DNA of 64,000 nt from Platycnemis pennipes (Eukaryota > Arthropoda > Insecta > Odonata > Platycnemididae), in the NCBI GenBank assembly GCA_933228895.1, contig OW121846.1:10075915-10139914 (forward strand), in the 5' to 3' direction. The position numbers were made by a program, and so were the translations under genes. The number at the start of each line of letters is the position of its first letter. Positions within the stretch are counted from its first letter, which is position 1. Shown here piece after piece: positions 45,671-56,568 of the stretch. Under the pieces are notes generated by a model. The model saw only the letters and a program-made list of their open reading frames with translations, ran no database searches and had not been told where the DNA came from.

Positions 45671-46737
45671 AATATCTTTTTCTCCTATATGTGATGGTCC
45701 AGCTATTGTGTGGTTATATTTTTACAAAAAATATTCACCACTGTAAAAGAATGCTAAAGTTTTACAAAAATTTTGTATTGATTCACTACCAAATGAATAC
45801 CTTCAGCGATTGCGATCACGCGCGTGTGGTTGCTAACTAAGCCGTTAGAACTCCGCAGGGAAGCACGCAGTCAGAGACTGAAGACCATTTGGAAAGGCGT
45901 TCACTCAAAGAAAGCAAAGTCAGCAAGGATAAAATGATTCAATTACGAAGATAACAAAGTATCATTTGACGGTAGAAAACTGCGGACGCAACGCTTCTCC
46001 GGCGATTCCTCGTAGCATTAGTCACCAGTGTGATAAGAAAAAAATCTTTCGCTACGCCATATGATATTACATGGATATCTTCAATGTAAATGAAAAGCTA
46101 CATTGTATTTTATCGATAGTTATAATACTAGTCTCCTGCATTACATTTCTTATGCAGTTTATTTTTACGCATACCTTTTGATTATATTTGAAATGAAGAT
46201 ATCCTGAACTTATCACGTACCAGACGCGGTAGGAGGATTATTCGTTATATATTTCAGGACTATAAAATTACGTAGATACATGAACGTATTGGAAAATAAA
46301 GATATAAACTGTAAGGAGTATTTGGCAGCACAGAAACTCATAAGGAAAAATCTGGTTCCATACGAACAACAAGGGAAAATTAGTCACCCGCGGTGGCATT
46401 TTCCGCGATGCAATGAAAATGCAATAGATCATAAATAACGACGTAATGTTAGTAGTAATGAACAAAAAAAATATCTTTCGATAATATATCATTTCCAGTT
46501 CTTTTTTCCAAAAGATTTTAACAGAGACTATATAAGGTTCAGATTTGTAAGCGTTTATTGAACAATCTACACTTCACTTCAGCACGTAAAATATTCACGC
46601 AAGGTGCTGAAAAAAAAGCCTTTAAAAATACTCATAATGCCGTGAATATTTTACAATTACCACAAAATGACGAAGAGAGATGTTGTCCTTCATGCAAAAG
46701 AAACTTAAAGTGCATAAACATATTTGTTAATGAACAA
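45671..46737. other. Inserted DNA upstream of the piggyBac transposase
   Basis: Contains a 60-codon + strand frame (46558-46740) ending ERCCPSCKRNLKCI, a Cys-rich tail that might be the end of another transposase, but it is too short to call. Confidence 0.35.
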
Positions 46738-46793
46738 TAGTCTCCGAAACGAGCGGCCGATGTATCGGCCGCTTGGGAATATAAGGGTTAAAT
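46738..46793. repeat. piggyBac-type terminus with palindrome and TTAA
   Basis: Reads outward GCGGCCGATGTATCGGCCGC, TTGGGAATATAAGGG, TTAA (46790-46793 region). A terminal CCCTT (complement) next to TTAA is the piggyBac signature. The 20-base near-palindrome resembles the GGCC(G)ATNTATCG repeats inside the MITE at 56175-56427. It abuts the break in the Polinton polymerase gene. Confidence 0.65.
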
Positions 46794-46799
46794 GTCATC

Positions 46800-48700
46800 G
46801 CTGGAGGGCTATCAAAAATTAGCAGAAGGGCGTGGCTGAGAAAACGCCCAACCATAAAGATTGCTTGCGTCATAATATGTTACATAATTAGACTCAGATA
46901 CGGATTGATAATTTTCCATTAACGTATTGTTTCCCTGGCAATACCTTTTGCAGCACTGAAATACCGCCCCGAATCCCCTGCTCGATCATAAGATTCATAT
47001 CGTAGTCTGTTAAAAGCTCCAGCTCGATCTCAGTTTGTTTGAGCATGGCATCAAAAACTAACCCAGGAGCAGTGTAACACCACGAGGGATCCAGCACGTA
47101 TGCGTCAAAACAAACGTCTCTGAAATTTTTAAAATCGTCGCCTAGAAGTGTGACGTCACTTTTCAAGTACGCGTCACTATATTCTCCTAATGTCTCGCAT
47201 TGGAACGAGTTCCAAACATATTTAGTATAATCATAATCCTTGTCTGAAATGTGGCCATCGGTTAGTTGGCTATAAAATATTTCTTTCTCCGGAAGGGAAG
47301 TTTCTTCTAGCGTTTCAAGTTTTTTTGTGAAATGATATGGATAAACGCCCTTGCGCGTAACTAGATTTGTCTGTCGGTCAAAAACGTCACTAGTATATTT
47401 GAACTCTCTCAAATCGGAAACTAGTGAAGCTAGCGATGCTGACATGAAGCGAAAAGTATCAATAAACTGAATGTTAAAATTGTCATCGACTGACTTTGAA
47501 AATGTAATGTACTTTTCCTCAGAGTATGGCATGAAATATATTCTCCTATCATTGTAATCTATTTCACGGACAATAAAATGACCGTCGTATGATGAAAGGT
47601 TGTGGATGAAAACCGGAAGAAAATTCGGCGTTTTGTATTGTATGTTAAAAAAACTGATGCGCTGCACCCCTAAATATCCAGGTCAAGTGGTGATAGTCTC
47701 TCACGTGGTCCTCTTTAAGTGGTTACCCGCAAATGTGATGATCGGTAGTCTCCTGAAACACGCTGTTCTCTTCGAAGTGAGGGGGTTTATAGGAACGGTA
47801 TCTTTTCACAAAGCACGTATTTTATCGCATCGTTTTTCATGCACTCAGTAAATGCACGCGCTGCGTTTTGTCCTCGACATAACTGAGAGCTTTGACAGCC
47901 ATTAGGTGTGATTACTATATATCAGAAGCGAAATGATGCATGTTTTTGTTTCACATTCGTGTAGGACGTTTATGAAGAGGGTTCACGTGTGCTCACATTT
48001 TGAAGAAGGCGTTCAAAGTTTTCGTATATTACGTAAGGTACTCGAAATGAATAGTTCACGTGCATGAATTTTAAAATGTTATCACTCTCGTCAGGCATTA
48101 TTATTATAGTTGGTGCTCCCACACCCTTGTGTAATCCCTGATACTCTTCTAGTTTTATCCCATCGTGGTTGTGTGTGAGGCAGCGTTTGCAGGCATTGAT
48201 TAGGTGTCCATGCCATGTAATTTGTGATACAAGCAATATACTCAAGTTTTTTATCCAACAGTAATGCGCAGTTTTGTTATTTGCAATACACAGAAGATCT
48301 GTATGATCTTCTAGCTCCTAATCAAGAATTTTGATCGGGCACACCTCATTTTTGTCTGTCAGACCAAAATCGTTGATCGAAATATTGTTTGCTTAAATTT
48401 TGAAATGTCTTTTAAATCTTCAGGGTATTCTAAACAGCCCCATACATCACCCATGCGAAACGCTTTCGTTTTATAATGGGAAACTCTTTGAGGATCTCTG
48501 CCTATAATCATTGCCCGTATAGCGTACCTGAAGCAGTATATATCGTTATTTTTTTCGTTAATTACAGCTTCAAAGTTTTTGATTTTAGCTGGCAGCACAG
48601 TATACGTTGATCTCCGATAAGTCGTATATTTATTTCTGCGCAATTCTAACCCAAAAACATCAGACAAGCTCCATCCAGACCCCTATGCTTGAAATTCCGA
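46800..48700 (-). pseudogene. Polinton protein-primed DNA polymerase B, N-terminal half
   Basis: The N-terminal frame 48667-48359 (NDIYCFRYAIRAMI) is followed by a zinc-region frame (HLINACKRCLTHNHDG...GAPTIIIMP) with VPYVIYENFERLL at the exo I site (usual D.E altered to N.E). Frame 47667-46894 carries FIHNLSSYDGHFI (exo II), AYLKSDVTLLGDDF (exo III, Y...D) and MIEQGIRGGIS. A shifted frame gives motif A, YVTYYDASNLYGWAV, at about 46850-46830. The gene stops there at the piggyBac-type terminus and resumes at 43.3 kb. The TPR-linked insert and fingers cannot be traced. Confidence 0.87.
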
Positions 48701-49397
48701 CTTCTCCTTTAGCAATTTTGAAAAAGCCTCGTCCATTACTTCCCCCATATTATCCACGGATAATAGACGCCTATTGTACGTCTTAAAAGATGCATCCAAT
48801 TCTTTACCCTCCCCTTTACGAAATTAGTAAATTATAATAAGGTTAAATTTAAATGAATTTATAGCAATTACCCGTTCCAGTAATTTTTCGGTTACTTGTT
48901 TTTTGAAAAATTTGAACCCTTAATAGTTTCAAAGTTATTAAGGTTGAATATTTTTGAAAATACATTTTTGTTTATCAATGCATGTGACTGACGTTCGGTT
49001 CTGTTTGTATAATATGGTTTAGTTAATTCTCGTAGTTTACGATTTAATGAGATTTCGTGATGTTGTTAACAGAAAAAATACTTTTTGGTTTACCATAGAA
49101 TTTTTTAAAATTTGGTTTATAGGTAGAGTAGTGTGTGAAAGTAAAAAAAAAACTGAAAACTGACCTGTTCCTGCTGATAGTTCCCAAGTTATGCTTATGT
49201 TTGTTAGTCTATAAATGAAATAGCCAAATGTCCACAGTGGACTTATAGTTCCTACTTACCCCTAAAGTCACCGTCCAGTCAGGAGCAGGACCTGGGAGCA
49301 GTCCATAGCGGAGTTCCACAACAGCGGGATCCGTTCAGGTCTGGCGTGTATTCTCAGCTCTGCTTGGTTGCTTACTTAGAGGTAAACCTATGTCTTG
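48701..49397. other. Polinton right subterminal region, no gene seen
   Basis: AT-rich sequence between the polymerase start and the right terminal repeat. Confidence 0.4.
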
Positions 49398-49678
49398 CTT
49401 CGATTTAACGCGCTTTTATTCTGTCTGAGAAGATAGGTAGGGGAGATATATTGCGTTGGGAACGATCTAGCATCCTTATGTTGCAAGCGACATAAGGATG
49501 CTAGATCGTTATGATCCTAATCGGCATCCTTATGTTACAATGCAGCTGTGGGAAGGAATGCGGAAATGATCTGAACGTCTTCTAAACGCAGGTGTCTCCT
49601 CGACACGTGCGCGGACGTGAAAGGCGAATGGATTGTCAAGGATGACATTGCGCCCGGATCGGCAAAGTCGTATCTACT
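49398..49678. repeat. Polinton right terminal inverted repeat
   Basis: Reverse complement of 33609-33846, longer by about 50 bases because of an extra palindromic segment (49461-49510). Terminal bases ...TCGTATCTACT are followed by CAGGTG. Confidence 0.92.
49461..49510. repeat. Perfect 21-bp hairpin in the Polinton right terminal repeat
   Basis: Arms AACGATCTAGCATCCTTATG+T (49461-49481) and its exact complement (49490-49510) flank an 8-base loop TGCAAGCG. The left terminal repeat has only the single sequence GCTTGCAACATTACGATGCC at this place, so the palindrome arose by a local inverted duplication. Confidence 0.9.
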
Positions 49679-49684
49679 CAGGTG

Positions 49685-51100
49685 ACTCAGATTCGAGATA
49701 TAATTCGAGGTAATCAAGGAGTCGACTGAACAAGGAAGCGTTTATTTGCAATGTTTTGATTCTTCCTTACGCGACGACTCCTCACAGTTACGTCGACAGC
49801 CACCACTCGCGGAGCTAGTTGCTCCCGTTATCGGGTCACAGCTAAATCCAGTACTAACAAAATTATGTGAGGTCTTGTTTAGCATACTTCTATGCTCTAA
49901 ACAAAGGAAAATGATTAGCCATTGAATTTTTCTAGTTATTTCACTACTGTGAGCAAGTGCACAATCATTCTGTAACACCCCAAACGGAGATTAGAAATTT
50001 AAATATTCCCGGTTTGTCAGCTTTTCCAGAATCTACTATGAAGGCTTCGATTCTCGATTCCTTTAAGATTAGGTGGTATCCAGAAGCGGGAACAGGAATC
50101 GACCCATTATTAGTTGTGATATACCCCACTCTGCTGTACATTTTTCTGCCAATTACCTCTGTTCAGTACGCTTCGTCCTCCGGGCATTCCTTGCCGGCGT
50201 GCGTACGGAGAAATGGGGGGCCGCAGCGGCCGCTTCCGTCCCCATTCTCCCTCGGCACTCATTCTTACCTATCCATAGTATATCTACTGGAGGTCTTTGT
50301 GTTGTTTGGGTCTGTGTACCCTTGAGGATGATGCTGAAGTAATAGTTGGGTCATTAATAAATGGTGAAGACTATAACGGAGTTGTTTATTTTTTCAAACA
50401 TGAATGTACCTTTCAAGTGTACTATAACCACAAGAAGTTGCAATTTTAAGGAAAAATACTTATGTCTAAAGTATCCACAATACATTTGAATCAGATTTAA
50501 AGAAGACATTACCTTCATGAAAGTATTTTCTATAATTGTCACATATCTCATGCCAATTATCTACTTAATCAACAAATGTGTCATAAAGGTAGTGAGATTT
50601 AATGTTTCATTTTATACAATGAATAGAGCTGAGTCTGAAGATAAGTATCAGTATCGGTATTATGTTTTTATGAATGGGAAAACCCTTGATCAATGCAATG
50701 TAAAAAGAAGCCTGAAAATAACCAAAATGGGTGAAGAAATTGTTGCATCATCGCACATAATATTCTCTTGCAATCTCAAGAATGCTATTTTTTCCTATGA
50801 GAACTCCTGAAGGGTAAATTTATACTTTGTGATAAATTCAAGGATTGTAAAGTACCCTTGGCATTGTGGTGCATGATAAGTATATGAGAACATGCCATTT
50901 ATAAAAAAATTGATCAATTAAAACCTTTGCTCAAATGATTCCTTCTTGGTAAAAGTTTACTAATCTATGTCATAAAAATGTCCATAGGTAATAAAAATTT
51001 TCAATTACAAAAAAGAATAAATTATAAATGTTGAATTAGGCACTTAAATGTCAACCTCTGATTTTGGAAATTATTGAATTGATATTAAATTTCATTGCAG
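49685..51100. other. Intron 3, 3' end
   Basis: No gene recognised; frames at 49957-50325 and 50517-50810 have no known motif. Ends at acceptor AAATTTCATTGCAG (51087-51100). Confidence 0.5.
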
Positions 51101-51325
51101 GTTAAATATCCAACAATCCATGTTCTGGCTTCAGTTCTTGCATGGGCATCTAGTGTAGTAAACCCATTTATTTACGCTGGAAGCAATAGACAGTATCGTG
51201 CAGCATATAAGAAACTCTTATGCAGGCCACCCAAAGTGGTTCCAATCCATAAGAGTAGTGCAAGCCCATCTGCATCTGGTAAAACAACTTTGACGGAAAT
51301 GAAACAATGTACAATTGTATCATAA
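51101..51325 (+). CDS. Tre1: Tre1/moody-like GPCR, last exon: TM7 and C-terminal tail
   Basis: Begins in phase 0 after TTCATTGCAG and joins the phase-0 end of exon 22105-22246. It encodes VKYPTIHVLASVLAWASSVV then NPFIYAGSNRQYRAAYKKLL: TM7 with NPFIY (NPxxY) and helix 8. A Ser/Thr-rich tail of about 35 residues follows (SSASPSASGKTTLTEMKQ), ending in a TAA at 51323-51325. The tail offers many phosphorylation sites. The four visible exons together give about 305 residues; only the N-terminus and the start of TM1 are missing. Confidence 0.93.
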   Translation, partial: VKYPTIHVLASVLAWASSVVNPFIYAGSNRQYRAAYKKLLCRPPKVVPIHKSSASPSASGKTTLTEMKQCTIVS

Positions 51326-51623
51326 AAAGTAAATGCACGGCATCAGATTTCATGGCACAGAAAAAGATCCATGATATGCCCATGGATGCATGTGAGAGTG
51401 AAAAGTATTGATCGTTGCTGGTACATAATTGTGTGAGTGTGCGTGACGTGCTTCTTTAGTTTTGTTGTGTGGTGCAGTGTATGGCAGTTTTTACTAAAGT
51501 GCCAATCTGATTTTCATATACAATCCTCATTTACCAGCACTGAATATGGCATCGATACTGAGAAGCCCATAATAAGGGTGTTCTAAGGACTCATATTTCT
51601 TCATATCACTTATCATTTATGTT

Positions 51624-51629
51624 AATAAA
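51624..51629 (+). terminator. Candidate poly(A) signal of the receptor gene
   Basis: AATAAA about 300 bases after the stop codon, in AT-rich sequence that would be 3' UTR. Later alternatives exist (ATTAAA near 51860). Confidence 0.45.
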
Positions 51630-54055
51630 TTTTCCAGTCATGAATTTAAGAGGACTATATTCAAATGTTACTTTTGTCCTTGAATTCTTCAAATTACTTT
51701 TCAGCATTCCACATTATGTAGGGAAAATATGAGCAGTTAAGTGACACAGACTTTGGTACCATGCACTATACATTATTATTTTTTTATCCTTGGTACTGAA
51801 TTCCATTTTACTGCAATTTGACATTTAACCCCAGTCACTTGAAAATCGTAGTTGAAGGTCCATTAAAATGATTGTGAGGTATCGTCAATATTAGTTAAAT
51901 ACCTCAGTGATCATAAAAATGAATGAATTATTTTCACTTAATTTTTTTATTTGCATGAGAAAAAATGCCTTTCTCAAAGAATTAATATTATTTTTGCATC
52001 ATGGCTACAGTACCACTTTCGATATTAGTCCCCTTACACTATACTAAAGCATCCCAAATGCCACCTTCTTTGCATATTCCTGTAATCAGCTCAACAAATG
52101 TTGTATCTATATCCATACTATCCTAAATACATTTTTTCCTTCCTCTTCCTTGCTCCATTTTACCTTTAATGATGTCTTTCTTTGCTCCCCTATTTCTAAT
52201 TACTTGTGAATTTCACCTTCTTCACGTCCATCAAATTGCTACCAACAATTTATTTCCTCCCCTACCATGATCAACATTTCATTATTAGCATTCCTTTGCA
52301 TCCGTTGTGCTTCACCATTCTACTCAACACCAACATCTGAAAAGATACCAATCTATTTCATGTCAACAATAAGAAAAAATTCACAAACAGATACTTTTAA
52401 ATCGGAAATAATAAAAAAACACTGTCTAGCTCATATCCATTTGCAGATTACCAGAAAGCCAACATCCTGGACTGCAGAAAGAATCATGGCTGAAAAGTAC
52501 CAAAATAATTGACACATGACAGTGGCAAGGGTAGTTGAAGCACAAAAGCAACATGTAAGCACTCACTGAAACAATTTTTATCACCATACCTCTCATGTGT
52601 CGTCGTACTCAGGTCTCAGATCCATTCAGTGCCAAGTTCTACGCCAAGCCTTTAACTTACCTTTTCTCTATATCTTTGCTCAGGATATCAATAGAAGTTA
52701 TCTTCTGTTGGAAATATCAATTTTGGCAAAGTTAATCTTCTCCTAACATCATTTCTAGTGTATAAACTTTTTACTGTATTTATTACTTGTACTATGTACT
52801 TATGTATGCACTTCTGTAACTCATTACGGTATTTATTACTACTCCTCAGCCCTCCATCACCTATCCCAGACTCCAATGGTGGGCGATAAGGTAAGAAGCA
52901 GAAAAACCCAATTACTGTACCATCGTAAAACCTTTCTTCCAACACTTCCCCCTCCTGACAGCCCACACCACAGTACCACCAAGTCATGCTTGCTTAGCAG
53001 TGTCATCTCAGCAGCCTGAAAACAGGTTGGAAAAACACATAAATTAGTCGAAGTGTGGTAAGTCTCTCACTTTATGTGTTCCTCCCATCTATCTATCCAT
53101 ATCATGGAGTGATACAGCTAACAACTAGACGGAAGGCTGAAATATAAATAAGAGGAAGAAGATGAAATGAGCATTTGCAAATTTGCAATAATGGACAACC
53201 TAGTCACATTTCCTGCCCTATCTACTAAAAGGTTTCATCTTCTTACCCTGAATAGTACACCATGGGCCATGCAATGGTTTCTAACCTATCCCTGCCGTCC
53301 TCTTCTGCATTGATCGGTGCTTTCATTCCCTCCACCAGTTTGCTTTATCAAATTCCCTCTCAAATTCCACAAAATTTCATAAATATTGTGACTATACTCG
53401 GTCTTTCTTTCTACTAATATTCTCATCATTGAGGAATTAAGAACATTCCACCCCTTATTGAACCCATATGCTCATTCTTCTATAAGGAATTCTGTGCTCT
53501 CATTTCCCACCTCGTGTTATTTTATATACGAACTTGCATGGTGTAACATCAAGTTAGATCTTCCTGTCTTCACAATTTTTTTCTTTCTTCTAGCTAGATA
53601 ATGGAGCAAAACTTGAATATCCCCCATGTTCTGGAGTTTTGTGTTATGAAAAATATGTCCTTTTTAAATAAGTGTTCCCTCGTGCGAAACTTGTCATTAT
53701 TCATTGAGTTCGCTTCTTGTTGTCGGATAGGGGCATAAGGACCATCAATATAGTTTACACACTCCCTGAGAAACCTCGTCAACATGTGCTTCACGATATT
53801 CAACTGTTTCCAAGTTGTCGGTTAAACTATATTTTGCGTAATTCATTTTCAATCAGTAATTTCTACCTAAATATGACATATTTTATAAAAATTGTGTATC
53901 ATTGATGCCTCCTATTGGCCGCTTGGAATCGGCCTACTATTTTTCTCATACCGTCGGGATTTGACGCCGCAGCGCTATATTGCGCCCTCAAATTGGGCGT
54001 AAAATAGCGTGGTGGTATTATCAGAATCGGAAATGGCGTCATTTGGCGTTATTAT
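51630..54055. other. Receptor 3' flank, no gene seen
   Basis: Low-complexity C/T- and A/T-rich sequence; short frames only. Confidence 0.45.
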
Positions 54056-54470
54056 GACATCTTTAAACTACCCGCTCGCTACTCAAATCCCAGCCATCCC
54101 TCCTCTCCTTGCAAGCACCGGTGATGCAAGACTTGCCCTGTATTCTCTTCACCTCCTGCCTCCTTTCTTACCACACTCAAGTCTCTCCCAATTTTTCCTT
54201 CATCCACTTGAGTTTCCACCAGCATCATCTACCTCTTCCATTGTAATTTTTACCCGGTCTTCTATGTAGGACAAGGCACCACCCCTCTTAACATCAGAAT
54301 TAATAATCACCGCGCTTCCTGCAGTCCGTCATCCCCTCATGCATCTTAACCAGTACTCAAACACGCGTCTTCTCTCGACGCGCTCTTCAACCAATGTTTT
54401 AATGGCTCTATTAAAACATTGGTTAATATGGCCTCCCTCCCCTCCTCAGATTCTTCCGTCAACCGGAGGA
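54056..54470 (+). mobile_element. Penelope-like GIY-YIG fragment
   Basis: In shifting frames: CKTCPVF, then IIYLFHCNFYPVFYVGQGTT followed by PLNIRINNHRASC, the GIY-YIG core with its downstream Arg-His, then SLDALFNQCFNGSIKTLVNM. It matches the C-terminal part of the copy at 20559-21056 but is on the opposite strand and heavily interrupted. Confidence 0.72.
54389..54424. repeat. Perfect 15-bp hairpin
   Basis: AACCAATGTTTTAAT (54389-54403), loop GGCTCT, then the exact complement (54410-54424). It lies within the Penelope-like fragment's coding relic. Confidence 0.85.
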
Positions 54471-55429
54471 GTATGCAACGCAAACCAGATAGCAAAGCAA
54501 GCCTGCTGCGAGCTTGCAACAACGTTGGTTGTCGGTTGGATTAGGTTGAAAACTTTCAATTGAAACATTAAACCTTGCTGCTAACCTGCTACAGGCTTAC
54601 TAATACTCGTGAAACAAGCTGGCTACAAAGTTACGCAGCAACTTAAATGCAACTCTATTGGGCCTTCGTGCAGGTTTGCACCCTCCATAAATCACCTTGT
54701 AGCAACTGTATATGGCTTGTGGGCCGCTGCATCCACCTGGCTCATATAACTTGTTTCTTCTCGTTTCAACTCAAAGATGCTCATAAATTGAAAAACAATG
54801 GCCGGTGGTACATTTTTGACCCATTAATATTACTATTATTACCGATCACACATGTGAACCCTTAAAAGACGCCAACAGGATCATGAGGAAATAGGAACAT
54901 GCTAGTGAAAATCAAATATCCGCATGTCTGCCATATCAGACCACTATTGCAATGGCCCAATTCACGATTTCAACATGGAAGTAGTGAAATAAATTCCAAA
55001 AGAGGCCCGCTATTTCTCAAAATTAATAAGAGTGAGTATAAAACTAGCAAAAAGACCTCTTACCAGTAACCGAGAAGATTAATGTAAGTTGAAAAACAAT
55101 GTAAAACTGAGTTTAAACTTTTTTTAATTCGGACAACAAAGCAGGCGTAGTACAGACAATCCAGAACAAAATTATCCTAAACAACAAATATTTATTGCGA
55201 TTAGTAACACATGTATTCGATACAAAATGCCAAGCGAAGAAAACACAACTTCTCCCTGTAGAGTCGAATCAGTTCTGATTTAAGCTTTTCAGTGAGTTGT
55301 ATTTTAAATTAAATTCTTCCTTTGCTTTCTTTACCACAGTTTTATATTTAAAAAATCGCGAGCTTTTGCCAACCTTTCGGTCGCAGGCGTGACTAAAACA
55401 ATGAAACAACTAAAAAGGCACACGTAATT
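54471..55429. other. No gene seen
   Basis: No recognised motif. Confidence 0.4.
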
Positions 55430-56040
55430 ATTTCCGATATTTCGGTGGTCTCCATCCCCTTCCTCGAGCAAGAGGATATAGGTGGGACGCAGGGGATGAG
55501 GGGAGGGGAAAGGAGTGAGAGGGAGGAGAAAGATGAAAAATGAGGGTTAGTGTTTACGATTTAGGCATGGTGAGTGAAAAGGTTGTAATATCCATATTAG
55601 GGCTTGTTCTTGCGTGTCAAATCGGCACGGGGAGGTTGATAGGGTGGCAAGTGTGGCCTTTATGAAACACTTGTCATATTTAAAATTGTGTGAAGTGGCA
55701 ACGGGGAGTGAAGAAGATAGGGAGGAAGCGTCACTACAAGAGTAGTGGTGACCTTCCACGCGGATGCTAACTGGGGGTTATAGGTATGGGCCGATATAGC
55801 AACTAGGGCAGCGTGGGCCGAGAAGAAAGGTGGGTGGTATTATTGGTGGTGCAGGAGAGGGAGGGGAGGGAAAAGGAAATTACTTGTTTGGGAATCGGGG
55901 ATGGGACAAGTTTTGCATCTGGCACGGCTGCTGGGGGAAGGGGATGACTTGGACGGAGAGTGAGATTTGCACAAGGGATTTGAAATTCCCGGGAGGTTAG
56001 TGGGTAGCTCTTAAGGTGAGAGATAGGCATGGTGTTGTTG
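55430..56040 (-). mobile_element. Penelope-like 3' fragment with degraded GIY-YIG
   Basis: Frames 56030-55803 (ANLTLRPSHPLPPAAVPDAK; SCTTNNTTHLSSRPTLP) and 55759-55547 (EGHHYSCSDAS; FDTQEQALIWILQPF) mirror the linker, GIY-YIG and C-terminal positions of the copy at 20559-21056. Just after the end (55433-55447) lies the complement of CCACCGAAATATCGG, as at 20433-20452, suggesting a shared 3' terminal repeat with a hammerhead-like GAAATATC core. Confidence 0.68.
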
Positions 56041-56174
56041 CTGGTAAGGTTGTCCGAGATGATAGGAAAAGGTCTTTGAGGGTTTGAATGAGGGAATAAC
56101 AGGGAAATGAGATGTTCAGAGAGAGAGAGAAGTTGTTTTTACTGTCTCAGGGAAGATGTAATAGGGTTTGATAA

Positions 56175-56427
56175 CCCTTTTAGTGCCAGCGGGCCGATCT
56201 ATCGACGACCCATAGGGGTATGTGCGAAGAATGCCACGGGCCATGTATCGGCCGGGTTGTTTTACCCTCACGCATTTTTTTCCGTGCGACGCATAGCTTA
56301 TAGCAGAGATAACAACGTAAATGAACCTTCTTATCATAACTGTAAGTACTGTGAGAATTTGTAAAAAAACTAATTTAGACAATATTTGGCTTAATATAAA
56401 TGGCCTAAGAGGCTGGCACTAAAAGGG
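56175..56427. mobile_element. piggyBac-type MITE
   Basis: The 16-bp terminal inverted repeats CCCTTTTAGTGCCAGC (56175-56190) and its exact complement (56412-56427) are flanked by TTAA on the right (56428-56431) and ATAA on the left (56171-56174, one mismatch). The interior has GGGCCGATCTATCGACGACC and GGGCCATGTATCGGCCGG, related to the palindrome at 46738. At 253 bp it has no coding capacity. Confidence 0.85.
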
Positions 56428-56506
56428 TTAAGAAAAAAATATTTTTTAGAGTATGCGTACGTGGCCGTGGCATCTGGCTCGCGCTTTGGCAGCACGATAC
56501 TCTGAT

Positions 56507-56568
56507 GTAGGGCTGGGTGGTGCAGGAAATACTGAACCGGTTCTCTGTTTGGAAAAACAGTTTGCAAC
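56507..56568 (-). repeat. Dispersed repeat shared with 33090-33155
   Basis: TAGGGCTGGGTGGTGCAGGA, CTGAACCGGTTCTCTGTTTG and AACAGTTTGCAACG are the inverse of the 33-kb copy. Confidence 0.65.

Larger units (their letters stand above)
33609..49678 (-). mobile_element. Polinton/Maverick element, 16.07 kb, with exact 6-bp target duplication CAGGTG
   Basis: The ends are inverted repeats starting AGTAGATRCGACTTTGCCGA. The 6 bases outside each end (33603-33608 and 49679-49684) are both CAGGTG, and 6-bp duplications are typical of Polintons. Inside, on the minus strand, lie a protein-primed polymerase B (in two pieces), a packaging ATPase, an integrase with chromodomain and a double jelly-roll capsid protein: the defining Polinton set. 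A cysteine protease was not identified. Most frames carry stops or shifts, so the copy is not autonomous. It sits within intron 3 of the receptor, antisense to it. Insertion of piggyBac-type DNA accounts for about 3.5 kb of the length. Confidence 0.95.
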
